Source of the DNA: Bernardetiaceae bacterium
Lineage (GTDB): Bacteria > Bacteroidota > Bacteroidia > Cytophagales > Thermoflexibacteraceae
Direction: 5' to 3'
NCBI GenBank assembly: GCA_025056255.1
Contig: JANWVT010000007.1
Span: forward strand, 62,001-126,000
DNA length: 64,000 nucleotides
Under the pieces are notes generated by a model. That model saw only the letters and a program-made list of their open reading frames with translations, was not told where the DNA came from and ran no database searches. The position numbers and the translations under genes are program-made. Below, piece by piece: positions 24,184-33,148 of this stretch. Within the stretch, counting starts at the first letter, position 1, and every line of letters begins with the position of its first letter.

Positions 24184-25785
24184 ATGATGATGAAAAAATA
24201 TAGTTGTACGCTGCTTATCTTAACGATAAGCATCTTGCAAGCTATCGCGCAATCATTTACACAGTTTTCCACAGAATTGCCTTCCATTAAAGTAAATGCT
24301 TTGCTTAACGATACACAGGGCAGATTGTGGGTAGGTACCGATGCAGGACTAGTCATACGTTTGCCTTCTGGCGAGTGGCAAAAAATGCAACCAGAAACAG
24401 CTCGCTGGCTTACCACTATTAGTGCTATTCAGCAAGATGAAAATGGACACTTTTGGGTGGGTGTTAGCAAACCCGAAGTGCGGCTTGTACATTTAGACCC
24501 ACAGGGCAACTACATCCAACATTTTGATGTGCCCAACTTTCAGAATAAAAACCAGTACATCAACGGCATTGCCATAGACCGCGTAGGACGTAAATGGTTA
24601 GCAACCGAAAACGGTGGGGTTTGGATGATTGACCCCTCCGGAAAATGGTTCTGTTACGATACTTCTACCGAAGAATATATGCCCAGCAATCGAATTAGAG
24701 GTATTGTAGTAGATGAAGACGACATTAAATGGGTCGGTACCGAGCAAGGACTTATCAGCACTACCGACGGCAAGCAATGGACTTTGTACGATGTAATGGA
24801 AGATGTAAATGCGCTCACTGCCGATGGTAAAGGAAACGTGTGTGTTAGTGTAGTAGGGCGCAACAAGCGGCAAAAATTATATTGCAACAACGAACTATTT
24901 AAAATAATGGACAAGCAACAGCGCGACAATTTTTTCCGCATTCGCAGCCTGCTGATTGACCCCCAAGAGAAAATTGTGTGGGCTGCTGGCACTGGACTTG
25001 CGCGCTATGCCAAAACAGAAAAAACACTTTTCGACTGGGATAACTCTGCTTTTACTAGCAATGCGGCTACTTGCTTGGCATTGGGGCAAGGCGAATATGG
25101 TCGTGTGCTATGGATTGGCACTGCCGACCAAGGGTTGTTTCAATTGAGCTTCCCTCCGCCAGTAGTAGCTGCTGAGCCACCTAAGCAAGACTCTGCCGCT
25201 GTTATTACACATGCCATCCAAGTAGAAACTGCGCCCTTAGCTGCTGCCAAATGGCAACTGAGTACTGCTCCTGCTGTAGTGAAAGCACCTGAAATGAAAA
25301 AAGCAGAACCAGTGAAAGTAGCCGCTGTTGAACCTCCTCGAGAAGAAGAGCAAGCAGCGGCTCCGCAAGAAGTTACCAAAGTGCCCGAAGAAGAGCAGGT
25401 CGTCATCCAAAATCAAACAGTGAAAAAGGGCGACTTGATTAAATTGCAAAATATCAATTTTGCCAAAGGCAGCTTTAAGCTAATTGACTATCGCGGTGCA
25501 GATATGCTCTTGAATTTTTTGCGCGAGAATCCGGGGGTGCGCATTGCCCTCATTGGGCACGCTGACAAAAATCCTGACCCCTCGCATCCCGACTACGAAC
25601 GCATCAAAAAGGCACACTACGAGCTCTCGCTTAATCGCGTGCAAACGGTGGCTGATTATTTGATTGGGATGGGTATCGCCCCCGAAAGGATTACCTTAGA
25701 AGCCTACGGAGGCGAAAGACCCTTAGTCAACAAAAGTTCGCCAGATAATATGCGGGTAGAGTTAAAAATTTTGTCTATAAAATAA
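24184..25785 (+). CDS. Secreted beta-propeller protein with C-terminal OmpA peptidoglycan-binding domain
   Basis: The 533-aa protein has a signal peptide (about 1-22, ending AIAQ). Residues 30-320 contain repeated GRLWVGTDAGL / RKWLATENGGVW / IKWVGTEQGLI blades, like the periplasmic two-component-regulator propeller. An Ala/Pro/Glu/Val-rich linker (about 322-410) leads to an OmpA domain (about 412-533; INFAKGSFKL, LIGHADKNPD, NRVQTVADYLI, AYGGERPLV). It is likely periplasmic and tethered to murein. Propellers of this type usually sit on hybrid histidine kinases; here the kinase is absent. The end overlaps the convergent dehydrogenase gene by 11 bp. Confidence 0.82.
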   Translation: MMMKKYSCTLLILTISILQAIAQSFTQFSTELPSIKVNALLNDTQGRLWVGTDAGLVIRLPSGEWQKMQPETARWLTTISAIQQDENGHFWVGVSKPEVRLVHLDPQGNYIQHFDVPNFQNKNQYINGIAIDRVGRKWLATENGGVWMIDPSGKWFCYDTSTEEYMPSNRIRGIVVDEDDIKWVGTEQGLISTTDGKQWTLYDVMEDVNALTADGKGNVCVSVVGRNKRQKLYCNNELFKIMDKQQRDNFFRIRSLLIDPQEKIVWAAGTGLARYAKTEKTLFDWDNSAFTSNAATCLALGQGEYGRVLWIGTADQGLFQLSFPPPVVAAEPPKQDSAAVITHAIQVETAPLAAAKWQLSTAPAVVKAPEMKKAEPVKVAAVEPPREEEQAAAPQEVTKVPEEEQVVIQNQTVKKGDLIKLQNINFAKGSFKLIDYRGADMLLNFLRENPGVRIALIGHADKNPDPSHPDYERIKKAHYELSLNRVQTVADYLIGMGIAPERITLEAYGGERPLVNKSSPDNMRVELKILSIK

Positions 25786-27409
25786 ATCGCGTAGCTAAAA
25801 ATTTAGACTTGTGTTCGTTGACAATTTTGTTGACAATGGCTTTATTTTCTTCTGTTAGTTTGGTAGCCACTAGTGAACGAATCGAAAACGAACGCAAGGC
25901 GTCGCTTACGGAAAGTGTTCCTTCGGCAGAATCTTTTCTGCCAGTAAATGGGAATGTATCCGGACCTCGTTGGCACTGGCTGTTGATATTCACACGGCAT
26001 ACCTGATTAACTAAAGGGTCTATCAGGTATGCAATTTGGTCGGTGTTGGTACCGAAAATGCTAACCTGCTGACCGTGGTCAGATTCCTCTAAGTAGTGGA
26101 TAGGTTCTTCCACATCGTCGAAAGGAATCACCGGAATAACCGGACCGAACTGTTCCTCCCGATACAGTTTCATTGCCGGTGTTACAGGGTACACAATAGC
26201 CGGATAGAATAAAGATTTGAAATGTATCCCACCATTGGGATTGATTATTTTAGCACCATGCGCCAAAGCATCGTCAATGCACTCTTGTAAATAGGCAGGT
26301 TTGTGCGGCTCTGGCAACGGGGTGAGCATAACGCCTGTTTCCCATGGCATTCCTACTTTTAATTTGCTTACTTCTTCGGAGAAACGCCCCAAAAACCTTT
26401 CTGCAATTTTCCGGTGAACAAAAATGATTTTAATGGCAGTACAACGCTGTCCATTGAACGATAAAGTGCCTAAGATACACTCTCGAACAGCTGCTTCCAA
26501 GTCAGCGCTTTCCAGCACAATGCCGGCGTTTTTAGCGTCCAATCCTAAGATGGCTTTTAAACGGTTTACTTTGGGGTGCAGTTTTTTAAGCGAGTCGGCT
26601 ACACGGCTTGAACCAATCAGTGTGAGCACATTAATTTTGCCCGATTGCATCAAGGCAGGCACCACCGCATTGCCTCTGCCATAGATTGTATTGACTACCC
26701 CGGGCGGAAAGGCTTGCCTAAATGCCTCAAGAAGCGGATAGTGCAATAAAGTACCAAACTTGGGCGGTTTGAACAGTACGGCATTGCCCATGATAACAGC
26801 AGGCAGCAAAGTGGTGAATGTTTCGTTCAGCGGGTAGTTGAACGGTCCCATACAAAGCACCACTCCCAGCGGGGCACGCCGAATTTGTCCCACAATACCT
26901 TGCTCAATAACAAAGCGGGAGTTGTTGCGGTCTAATTCTTTTAAAGCGTCTATGGTGTTATAAATATATTCAACTGTTCGGTCAAATTCCTTTACAGAAT
27001 CAGCATAAGATTTGCCAATTTCCCACATTAACAATTTGACTACTTCTGCCTTGCGAGCTACCATGAGTCGGGTAAAATGTTCTACGCAACCGATACGCTC
27101 TTCTACCGACATAGTAGGCCACAAACCTCTGCCATTTTGGTAGGCAGCACAAGCTGCTTCAAGTGCTTCCATTGCCTCTGCTTCACCAGTAAGCGGGTAG
27201 CTACCTATCAGTTGCTGGTGCAGCGTGCCATCGTGAGAACGGATATACACCGGTGAATAAACTTCATGCACTTTTCCGTTCCATGTCTTCATTTGTCCAT
27301 CAACTAAGTAGTCGCGCTGATGTAAGGGCTCGATGCGAAATTGCTCCGGAATGTCTTCTGCTCGTGGGAACAATTTTGCAAGTTGTTCTACAAAAGGCTG
27401 TGCATTCAT
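25775..27409 (-). CDS. GapN-like NADP-dependent glyceraldehyde-3-phosphate / aldehyde dehydrogenase
   Basis: The 544-aa protein belongs to the ALDH superfamily and is closest in feel to non-phosphorylating glyceraldehyde-3-phosphate dehydrogenases. The catalytic Cys323 is in FNGQRCTA, the catalytic Asn is in GPFNYPLNE, and the coenzyme-binding region is KPPKFG with IGSSRV. The position of the general-base Glu (ELGGK motif, 34 residues before the Cys) reads GLDAK (289-293), so the Glu is replaced by Gly with an Asp two residues on. The usual product of GapN is 3-phosphoglycerate plus NADPH; substrate assignment is tentative. It overlaps tail to tail with the propeller-OmpA gene. Confidence 0.8.
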   Translation of the reverse strand: MNAQPFVEQLAKLFPRAEDIPEQFRIEPLHQRDYLVDGQMKTWNGKVHEVYSPVYIRSHDGTLHQQLIGSYPLTGEAEAMEALEAACAAYQNGRGLWPTMSVEERIGCVEHFTRLMVARKAEVVKLLMWEIGKSYADSVKEFDRTVEYIYNTIDALKELDRNNSRFVIEQGIVGQIRRAPLGVVLCMGPFNYPLNETFTTLLPAVIMGNAVLFKPPKFGTLLHYPLLEAFRQAFPPGVVNTIYGRGNAVVPALMQSGKINVLTLIGSSRVADSLKKLHPKVNRLKAILGLDAKNAGIVLESADLEAAVRECILGTLSFNGQRCTAIKIIFVHRKIAERFLGRFSEEVSKLKVGMPWETGVMLTPLPEPHKPAYLQECIDDALAHGAKIINPNGGIHFKSLFYPAIVYPVTPAMKLYREEQFGPVIPVIPFDDVEEPIHYLEESDHGQQVSIFGTNTDQIAYLIDPLVNQVCRVNINSQCQRGPDTFPFTGRKDSAEGTLSVSDALRSFSIRSLVATKLTEENKAIVNKIVNEHKSKFLATRFIL

Positions 27410-27502
27410 AGCAAATTGTTAAAAGAAAAATAATAAAAAGCGATATTCATTGTGCCATATTACAAAAAACAGGTTCTCATTTGCAAACTTTGTAAAAAAA
27501 AG

Positions 27503-28468
27503 TTAGATATCCCAGCTTGGTGGGGCTTTAGGAGGAATGAACTGCTGATTAATCTGGCTCACAAGGCTAATGGGGAAGAGAAATTTAGTTGCCATTTCAC
27601 TGATATAGGTGAAGTTACTGCAAGACTTATAAATCGAAAAATGAATAGGGGGGCAGTTGTGTAAGCCGATATATATTTTTCGCCCAACAAACGACATGTA
27701 AATATCTGCCCCAGTTTGGGCATAAAAGTGAAGTAGTTTCTCTCGGACATGTTGTGCAACGGTCTGTTGTGCATACCTTGCGTTATGGCAATAAACAGAA
27801 AATTCGGTTTCAAATGCTTCATCAAAAAGTTTTACATAGCGCCCTCTGAACGTACTATGCTGCCTTATTTTTCTACCAATTACTCCCAGTTTCTTTTGCA
27901 GCCTGTTAGGTATAATGACAATTGGAGGCTGAAAATCTGCCAAAGTATTAAAAACATAAAACATGCCGTCGAATACCACTAATTCTCCGTCAGTATCAGC
28001 CAGATAAGCCTCCAGCTCGGAGTATAAAAAAGTAGCTTCAAAACTACCGCCCTTTACGGCGTTGGCGCCACCAAAACTGGAAGGAAAGTGTAAGAAAAGC
28101 CCACTTTCTTGAAAGTATTTAAAGGCAACGTGTCGCTCTGGTTCAAACATAGGTGGCAAGGGCATCATCATCGGCAGCAAGGCTTTAAAAAGTTGGTCTT
28201 TCAGCTCTAAACCCAAGGTTGTATCAGAAAAAAAGCGGTTGTAAACCTTGGTAGCAATGATGGCGGAGAGTAGCGATGATATAACCAGATAGTACAGAGG
28301 CTGCTTAAAAACAATAATTATTGCCAAATGTGCCAATAAAAATGCCACTAATGAAATACCGATGTACTTAATCAGTGTCAAAGAACGCTTGCGCCTTTGC
28401 TCAAACGATGCAAGCAGAGGCATAATTTTATCGGCTTGTTGTAAAATATCGCTCAGAGAGGGAATCAA
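27503..28468 (-). CDS. DUF3137-domain membrane protein
   Basis: The 321-aa protein has an N-terminal helical segment with FEQRRKRS, two membrane helices (about 34-54 and 57-75), and a C-terminal cytoplasmic DUF3137-like region containing FDEAFETEFSVYCHNARYAQQTV and IYIGLHNC. The function of the family is unknown. The start is TTG at 28468, 4 bp after the SDR stop, which suggests translational coupling; an ATG at 28423 is possible but would cut into the conserved helix. Confidence 0.7.
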   Translation of the reverse strand: MIPSLSDILQQADKIMPLLASFEQRRKRSLTLIKYIGISLVAFLLAHLAIIIVFKQPLYYLVISSLLSAIIATKVYNRFFSDTTLGLELKDQLFKALLPMMMPLPPMFEPERHVAFKYFQESGLFLHFPSSFGGANAVKGGSFEATFLYSELEAYLADTDGELVVFDGMFYVFNTLADFQPPIVIIPNRLQKKLGVIGRKIRQHSTFRGRYVKLFDEAFETEFSVYCHNARYAQQTVAQHVREKLLHFYAQTGADIYMSFVGRKIYIGLHNCPPIHFSIYKSCSNFTYISEMATKFLFPISLVSQINQQFIPPKAPPSWDI

Positions 28469-28472
28469 TGGG

Positions 28473-29237
28473 TTAAACAGCTTGCATTCCTCCGTCTATG
28501 CGGTATTCTGCTCCGGTGATATAGCGGCTTTCATCACTAAGCAAAAACAGGGCTAAGTGGGCAATTTCTTCGGCGGTAGCATAACGGCGCATAGGGATAG
28601 CGTCCTTGAGTCGCTCTTTGCCTTTGGCAGCATCTTGCGGATTGATAGCTGTTTCCAACAAGCGTACCATATCAGTTTCTACCGGACCGGGATGAATAGT
28701 ATTAACGCGTACTCCATAGCGGGCTGCCTCCACTGCTGCCGATTTGGCAAGCCCTACTACTGCATGTTTACTTGCCGAGTAGGCTGCACCCTTAGGCATA
28801 CCTGCCAAACCTGCTATCGACGAGGTAATAAGAATGCTACCGCCTTGTTTCATTAATGATGGCATAGCCGCTTGCATAGTATATAGTACGCCCATCAAAT
28901 TTACTTCTATTACACAAGCAAATGCTGCTGGTGGATATTCCCAAAAGAAATGAGCGGCGCCACCAATACCTGCATTGCAAAATACTCCATCTATCTTCCC
29001 AAAGGTTTCCAGTGTTTCATCCACCACAGCACTTATTTCGCTTAGTTGGGTAACGTCGGCTTTGGCATACAGGGCATTGTCGGTGCCCAGTTGATGCATG
29101 GTATCTCGCAAATGTTCAGTATCTATATCTGTCAGTGCTACTTGGGCGCCTTCGGCAAGGAGCAACTGGGCTGTGGCTTTTCCAATACCGCGTGCTGCAC
29201 CGGTAATCAAGATGGTTTTGTTCTTCATCCTGTCCAT
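28473..29237 (-). CDS. Short-chain dehydrogenase/reductase
   Basis: The 254-aa classical SDR has a TGAARGIG nucleotide-binding loop, Asp (ALTDID) favouring NAD(H), NAGIGG, the catalytic Ser in ITSSIAG and the YSASK Tyr-Lys pair, and the terminal GAEYRIDGGM. The substrate is unknown. Alternative ATGs lie at 29237 and 29228. It is probably co-transcribed with the DUF3137 gene and possibly with the secreted protein gene upstream (54 bp). Confidence 0.88.
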   Translation of the reverse strand: MDRMKNKTILITGAARGIGKATAQLLLAEGAQVALTDIDTEHLRDTMHQLGTDNALYAKADVTQLSEISAVVDETLETFGKIDGVFCNAGIGGAAHFFWEYPPAAFACVIEVNLMGVLYTMQAAMPSLMKQGGSILITSSIAGLAGMPKGAAYSASKHAVVGLAKSAAVEAARYGVRVNTIHPGPVETDMVRLLETAINPQDAAKGKERLKDAIPMRRYATAEEIAHLALFLLSDESRYITGAEYRIDGGMQAV

Positions 29238-29291
29238 ATCTTTCCATATTTTCTAAACGGAAAGATAGAGCTCAATACACTATCAACACAA

Positions 29292-29957
29292 CTATTGTCC
29301 TTTGATTTTCTTTTTCAGCTCTGCCACTTTTTTCTGTTTGAGTTGTTTGAGGCGAAGCTCCTGCTCTTCAATCCAGCGGACTTCGTTATACTTCCCATCC
29401 GGATGAACCTCGCTGTAATACCGATACTCTACACCGAAAGAAGCAAACTCTTCTTTTAGAGCATCCTCTATGAGAAGAAAGTTTTCAAAAATATTTTTTT
29501 TGAGTTCGGCAATATCGTTGCGCTCTTGCATTATCATGGCTTCTAGCTGAGCCAATTGTTTCATATCCGACTCGCTTACTGTTTTGGGCTTAGCAAGACT
29601 TTGCGGGGAGGCATAGCCAACAAAAAGCGCTTCTCCTTTCACACTGGCAGTTGGTTGAGCAGTATTATCCAACTCACCAATGATAGATTCTTGTTCAGCA
29701 ATGGACTGAATGTATAGTTCTTGCCGAATCCGTGCAATGTTTTCACGCTCTTTGGGGGTCATAGCTTTCCATGATTTTCCTGTGTATTTTACCCACAAAG
29801 AAGAATCATTAGGATTGGCCTTAATCCTTTTCCAAAGTTCAGGTTTATTGTAGGGGTCTTCTTTGGTGAAATCAACCTGAGGTTGTGCATAAATACTGTG
29901 CACTGCTACTAAAATAAGTAGCAATAGTGGCAACAGCAACTTTTCGTACAAGTTCAT
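29292..29957 (-). CDS. Secreted or periplasmic coiled-coil protein of unknown function
   Basis: I do not recognise this 221-aa protein. It has a signal peptide (about 1-24, ending SIYAQ), a segment with NPNDSSLWVKYTGKSWKAMT, and a long charged helical second half (about 125-215) ending in a run of Lys. The ATG at 29957 is preferred to the GTG one codon upstream. It is the first gene of the minus-strand group with the SDR and DUF3137 genes, divergent from the CHASE2 gene. Confidence 0.65.
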   Translation of the reverse strand: MNLYEKLLLPLLLLILVAVHSIYAQPQVDFTKEDPYNKPELWKRIKANPNDSSLWVKYTGKSWKAMTPKERENIARIRQELYIQSIAEQESIIGELDNTAQPTASVKGEALFVGYASPQSLAKPKTVSESDMKQLAQLEAMIMQERNDIAELKKNIFENFLLIEDALKEEFASFGVEYRYYSEVHPDGKYNEVRWIEEQELRLKQLKQKKVAELKKKIKGQ

Positions 29958-30306
29958 CACACATCCAATTTAATAAGAGGCAACCGGTCGGGAAGCAATT
30001 GTATATTTTTTCGGACAAAATACATTTTCTCAAATTTATTACCAAACCTATTGTTTATTTCAATAAGATTTGGCATAGCTCTCAGAAGCACAGCCAAAAA
30101 CGGGCAGCAATGGTTTTTCTGCCTTTTACAGTAAAAACAGAAATGCCCCCCTAATTATTGTGTTGAAGTTATACTTTTACCGATTTGGCCACTACCAAGG
30201 GTATTTTTTGAACTTTGCACGAAAACTTCTGAGATATATCTAAGATAAAATGCTAAATTGAACAAAAGGAATGTCTTCCATTCATAGTTTTTATAGTGGC
30301 TAACCT
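29958..30306. other. Divergent intergenic region without a gene
   Basis: The region is AT-rich. A -7-like GAACTTTG (30210-30217) with a TTG at 30185-30187 could serve the CHASE2 gene, but the spacer is 22 nt and the first base deviates. I see no coding or RNA gene. Confidence 0.35.
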
Positions 30307-31512
30307 ATGTACAAGATTTTCAACTGGTTTAATATTGGAGGAACTGTATTTATCTTTTTGGTGATAGGGTTATTGCAGCAAGTTGCCATCAGTTTAGATT
30401 TTTTAAACATTTTCGAGGAGGTGATTAAAAGCTACAGCGTTACCGACTTGGCTTTTTCAGACCTGCGCGAACCACCAGAAGCAGACACAACAATTGTAAT
30501 AGTGAATATTGGCACGCTTACGCGCGAAGGTATTGCCGAACAGCTGGCTATTATCAATCGCTATCAGCCCCGCGTAGTAGGCATAGATGTAGAGTTCAGC
30601 AAACCTAAAGAAGAACGGGTAGACTCGCTTTTAGAAGCTGTTTTTGCCCAAACGCGCAACTTAGTACTGTGGAGTAAAGTAGAAGGCGGCAAGCGCCAAC
30701 CTGATGGCACCATTGTTTGGGATACCCTCCGAAAAGTACTCCCGCGCTTTGCACGCCACGCCCGTACCGGCTACACTAATGCGCTCACCGAAGGAGACAG
30801 CCAGTTTGAGTCGTGGCGGGAGACTACTGCTCTTGAAAAAATAGCAGACGGCACAGTAGAATACAGTTTTGCCACACAAATTGCCATGTTGTACGACTCA
30901 GTAAAAGCACAAAAATTTATCAATCGTGGCAACGAATACGAAATTATCAACTACCGCGGTAACACCGATAAGTTTCAAACCCTAGATGTAAACGATGTTT
31001 TTGAAGAAAACTTTACCCCCGAAACCATTCGCGATAAAATAGTAATTATGTGTTATATGGGAGGAGAATATACCAGTACTACTTGGGATACAGACAAATA
31101 CTATACACCCCTCAATAGCAAACAAATAGGACGCAACCCTCCCGATATGTATGGTGGTGTAGCTCACGCCAACATAGTATCGATGATTTTACACGAAAAT
31201 TATATCGACGAAGCCCCCTCATGGCTGGCTTACGTGTTGGCTGTTGTATTGTGCTGGCTCAATGTAGCTGCCTTTGCTGCTATTAACCAACACGCATTCT
31301 GGGGATTGTGGTACGACCTTGTGTCTAAAATTATTCAGTTGATAGAGGTAGTGCTACTGGTATACATACTCTTGGTAGTATTTATAAATTACAGTTTCAA
31401 ATTAGATTTTACAGCTACCATTGCCGTAGTGTTACTCTCCGGAGACATATTCGAAATTTATGAAGCATTAGTTGGAAATATTTTTGCTGCATTAAAAGGT
31501 AGCCACAAATAA
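30307..31512 (+). CDS. CHASE2-domain transmembrane sensor without an output domain
   Basis: The 401-aa protein has an N-terminal membrane helix (about 10-30) and a large extracytoplasmic CHASE2 domain (about 40-280: FSDLREPP, VVGIDVEFS, TDKFQTLDVNDVF, YTPLNSKQIGRNPPDMYGGVAHANIVSMIL). Two or three further helices follow (about 297-315 and 338-385), with a short tail. CHASE2 normally feeds a kinase, cyclase or phosphodiesterase; here no catalytic domain follows. The next gene (56 bp) encodes a periplasmic partner candidate. Confidence 0.85.
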   Translation: MYKIFNWFNIGGTVFIFLVIGLLQQVAISLDFLNIFEEVIKSYSVTDLAFSDLREPPEADTTIVIVNIGTLTREGIAEQLAIINRYQPRVVGIDVEFSKPKEERVDSLLEAVFAQTRNLVLWSKVEGGKRQPDGTIVWDTLRKVLPRFARHARTGYTNALTEGDSQFESWRETTALEKIADGTVEYSFATQIAMLYDSVKAQKFINRGNEYEIINYRGNTDKFQTLDVNDVFEENFTPETIRDKIVIMCYMGGEYTSTTWDTDKYYTPLNSKQIGRNPPDMYGGVAHANIVSMILHENYIDEAPSWLAYVLAVVLCWLNVAAFAAINQHAFWGLWYDLVSKIIQLIEVVLLVYILLVVFINYSFKLDFTATIAVVLLSGDIFEIYEALVGNIFAALKGSHK

Positions 31513-31567
31513 TAACCTTATATAGGCAATTTCCGTTGAAAAACTATGATAAATATCCTTAAAGCAT

Positions 31568-32530
31568 ATGAACTACCGAGCAATTTGGGTAAACTTGTTT
31601 TTAGTATTACTCTTTTTTAGTGGGAATGTTTTCGCACAAACATATGCCTTCAAAGTGTTGGCAAGCAAAGGCAACAATACTATTGACGGACAAGCAATCA
31701 AAGTAGGCACTCAAATATCAGACAACCAAACGCTGATAGTATCGGAAGGAGCATATTTAAGTTTAGCGCATCACTCTGGTAAAGCTATTGAAGTTCCAGC
31801 AGGACGGCACAAAGTGCAAGACCTAAGCAATAAAATTGCGCAAAACCAATCCATAACGGCTAAATATGCCAAGTTTGTTGTAAACGAACTTACGCAAGAG
31901 GAACAAAATGCAGCAGCAGCGCGCAATCGGTTTCAACACATGAACAAAACCGGTTCTGTAGAGCGCGACTTAGTGATATCTTCGGTAAGGTTGTGGTTAC
32001 CGCTCAATTCTATGCTAATGGGGCAACAATTATTGCTTAAATGGTCTGACGTAGAAAAAAATCCTAATGCAACCTATCAAGTGCAAATATCTGACCTAAG
32101 CGAAAAAGTACTCTTTAGTGCCCTTACCAAAGAAAAAGAACTGCTGATAGACTTAGTGAAAGCAAACTTGCACAATGAGCCCAACTTTATTGTAAAAGTT
32201 CTTCCTGTTGATGCCGCATCGGGCAAGCCTAAAGTGCTGCCCGAACAAATAGACGGTAGCATTCTTATTAAACCAGAAAATGAAACAGTAGCTAATTTGA
32301 AGGCAGAGTTGGCTGAAATACAAAAAGAGTTTGGCAATCGCTCTGCTATTGGCAAACTGGCTGAGGCAAACTTGTTTGAAGAAAACAACATGATAGCTAA
32401 TGCCTTGCTGGCTTATGAAGAAGCACTCAAAATATCAGGCGGCGTACCGCAATACAAAGAATTATATAACTCTTTCCTATTGCGCAATGCTTTCCTTTCA
32501 GCAGATAGTCTTGCTAACCTTAACAAGTAG
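31568..32530 (+). CDS. Periplasmic protein with FecR-like start and helical-repeat end; CHASE2 partner candidate
   Basis: The 320-aa protein has a signal peptide (about 1-23, ending NVFAQ). Residues 25-95 (VLASKGNNTIDGQAIKVGTQ, then VSEGAYLSLAHHSGK) resemble the beta-rich FecR-type domain. The middle is Ig-like, and the end (about 245-315) reads like TPR helices (NMIANALLAYEEALKIS). It is probably in an operon with the CHASE2 gene. Its role is not known; it could hold or sense an envelope ligand for CHASE2. Confidence 0.65.
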   Translation: MNYRAIWVNLFLVLLFFSGNVFAQTYAFKVLASKGNNTIDGQAIKVGTQISDNQTLIVSEGAYLSLAHHSGKAIEVPAGRHKVQDLSNKIAQNQSITAKYAKFVVNELTQEEQNAAAARNRFQHMNKTGSVERDLVISSVRLWLPLNSMLMGQQLLLKWSDVEKNPNATYQVQISDLSEKVLFSALTKEKELLIDLVKANLHNEPNFIVKVLPVDAASGKPKVLPEQIDGSILIKPENETVANLKAELAEIQKEFGNRSAIGKLAEANLFEENNMIANALLAYEEALKISGGVPQYKELYNSFLLRNAFLSADSLANLNK

Positions 32531-32576
32531 GTAGATAAAATTGAACTACTTTTTTCAAAAAAATTCTCGAGGCATA

Positions 32577-32607
32577 TTGCAACATATTTTTTCGCACGCT
32601 ACTTTTG
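32577..32607 (+). promoter_or_regulatory. Promoter of tRNA-Thr
   Basis: TTG (32577-32579), a 20-nt spacer and TACTTTTG (32600-32607) match the Bacteroidota consensus. The transcript should start near 32613, 13 nt before the tRNA. Confidence 0.7.
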
Positions 32608-32625
32608 CATCACAATTGATGCGAA

Positions 32626-32698
32626 GCCTCTGTAGCTCAGCTGGTAGAGCAGCTGACTTGTAATCAGCTGGTCGGGGGTTCGAATCCCTCCGGGGGCT
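32626..32698 (+). tRNA. tRNA-Thr (anticodon UGU)
   Basis: The 73-nt cloverleaf has acceptor GCCTCTG/CGGGGGC (two G-T pairs), D arm GCTCAGCTGGTAGAGC, anticodon stem GCTGA/TCAGC with loop CTTGTAA (anticodon TGT at 32659-32661), and T arm GGGTTCGAATCCC. The discriminator is U, and CCA is not encoded. It reads ACA and, by wobble, other Thr codons. Confidence 0.96.
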
Positions 32699-32716
32699 CT
32701 TTTTATGAAAAAAAAC

Positions 32717-32746
32717 CCGCTTGGAACTACTTCTAAGCGGTTTTTT
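32717..32746 (+). terminator. Terminator of tRNA-Thr
   Basis: CCGCTT (32717-32722) pairs with AAGCGG (32735-32740), with inner GAA/TTC pairing, and is followed by a run of nine Ts. Confidence 0.75.
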
Positions 32747-32749
32747 TTT

Positions 32750-33118
32750 ATTTAGCTGCCAAAAGATACCTAACGGAAAGCAATATTTGCTCTTGCTGTA
32801 CTATGGAACATAACAGGTCTGTGCTGTTGTGTATGTTCTAGCATATAACAAATGGTTGTTCTTGAAATATGAATAATAGCAACGTGCAACGGCGGCGTGG
32901 AAATTGAACTTCTTTCAATGCTTAATTGCACAAATCGCATTATGCCAACTAATACAGCACAAATAACTGCAATAGTTTTGCAAAAAGTTGCTTCTGATAC
33001 AAAGCCAGTTGTAACCCTAATCTTGCTTAACAGCTTCAAGAGCTTGTAAATGACTTGCCTTGCTGAACTTTTCAAACTTTAACGACATTTGTTTTTACAG
33101 TTTGTATGATGCAACGCC
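32750..33118. other. Intergenic stretch without a supported gene
   Basis: A 101-codon minus-strand frame (32770-33075) has no family resemblance, start context or partner, and I do not call it. Nothing else is seen. Confidence 0.4.
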
Positions 33119-33126
33119 TATCTTTG
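33119..33126 (+). promoter_or_regulatory. -7 box and leader of the AGCS symporter gene
   Basis: TATCTTTG matches TAnnTTTG. The start site would be near 33132, and an unusually clear Shine-Dalgarno AAGGA lies at 33143-33147, just before the ATG at 33149. Confidence 0.45.
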
Positions 33127-33148
33127 TCCCAAACACCCCTGTAAGGAC

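Noticed and set aside
29046-29459. 137-codon plus-strand frame spanning the SDR and secreted-protein genes
   Set aside because: Antisense to two supported genes and without any motif.
32626-32698. tRNA-flanking integration site (att) for a mobile element
   Set aside because: No integrase, no direct repeat of the tRNA 3' end and no foreign-looking genes follow.
32770-33075. 101-codon minus-strand frame after tRNA-Thr
   Set aside because: No signal, family motif, promoter or start context; composition is not typical of neighbouring genes.
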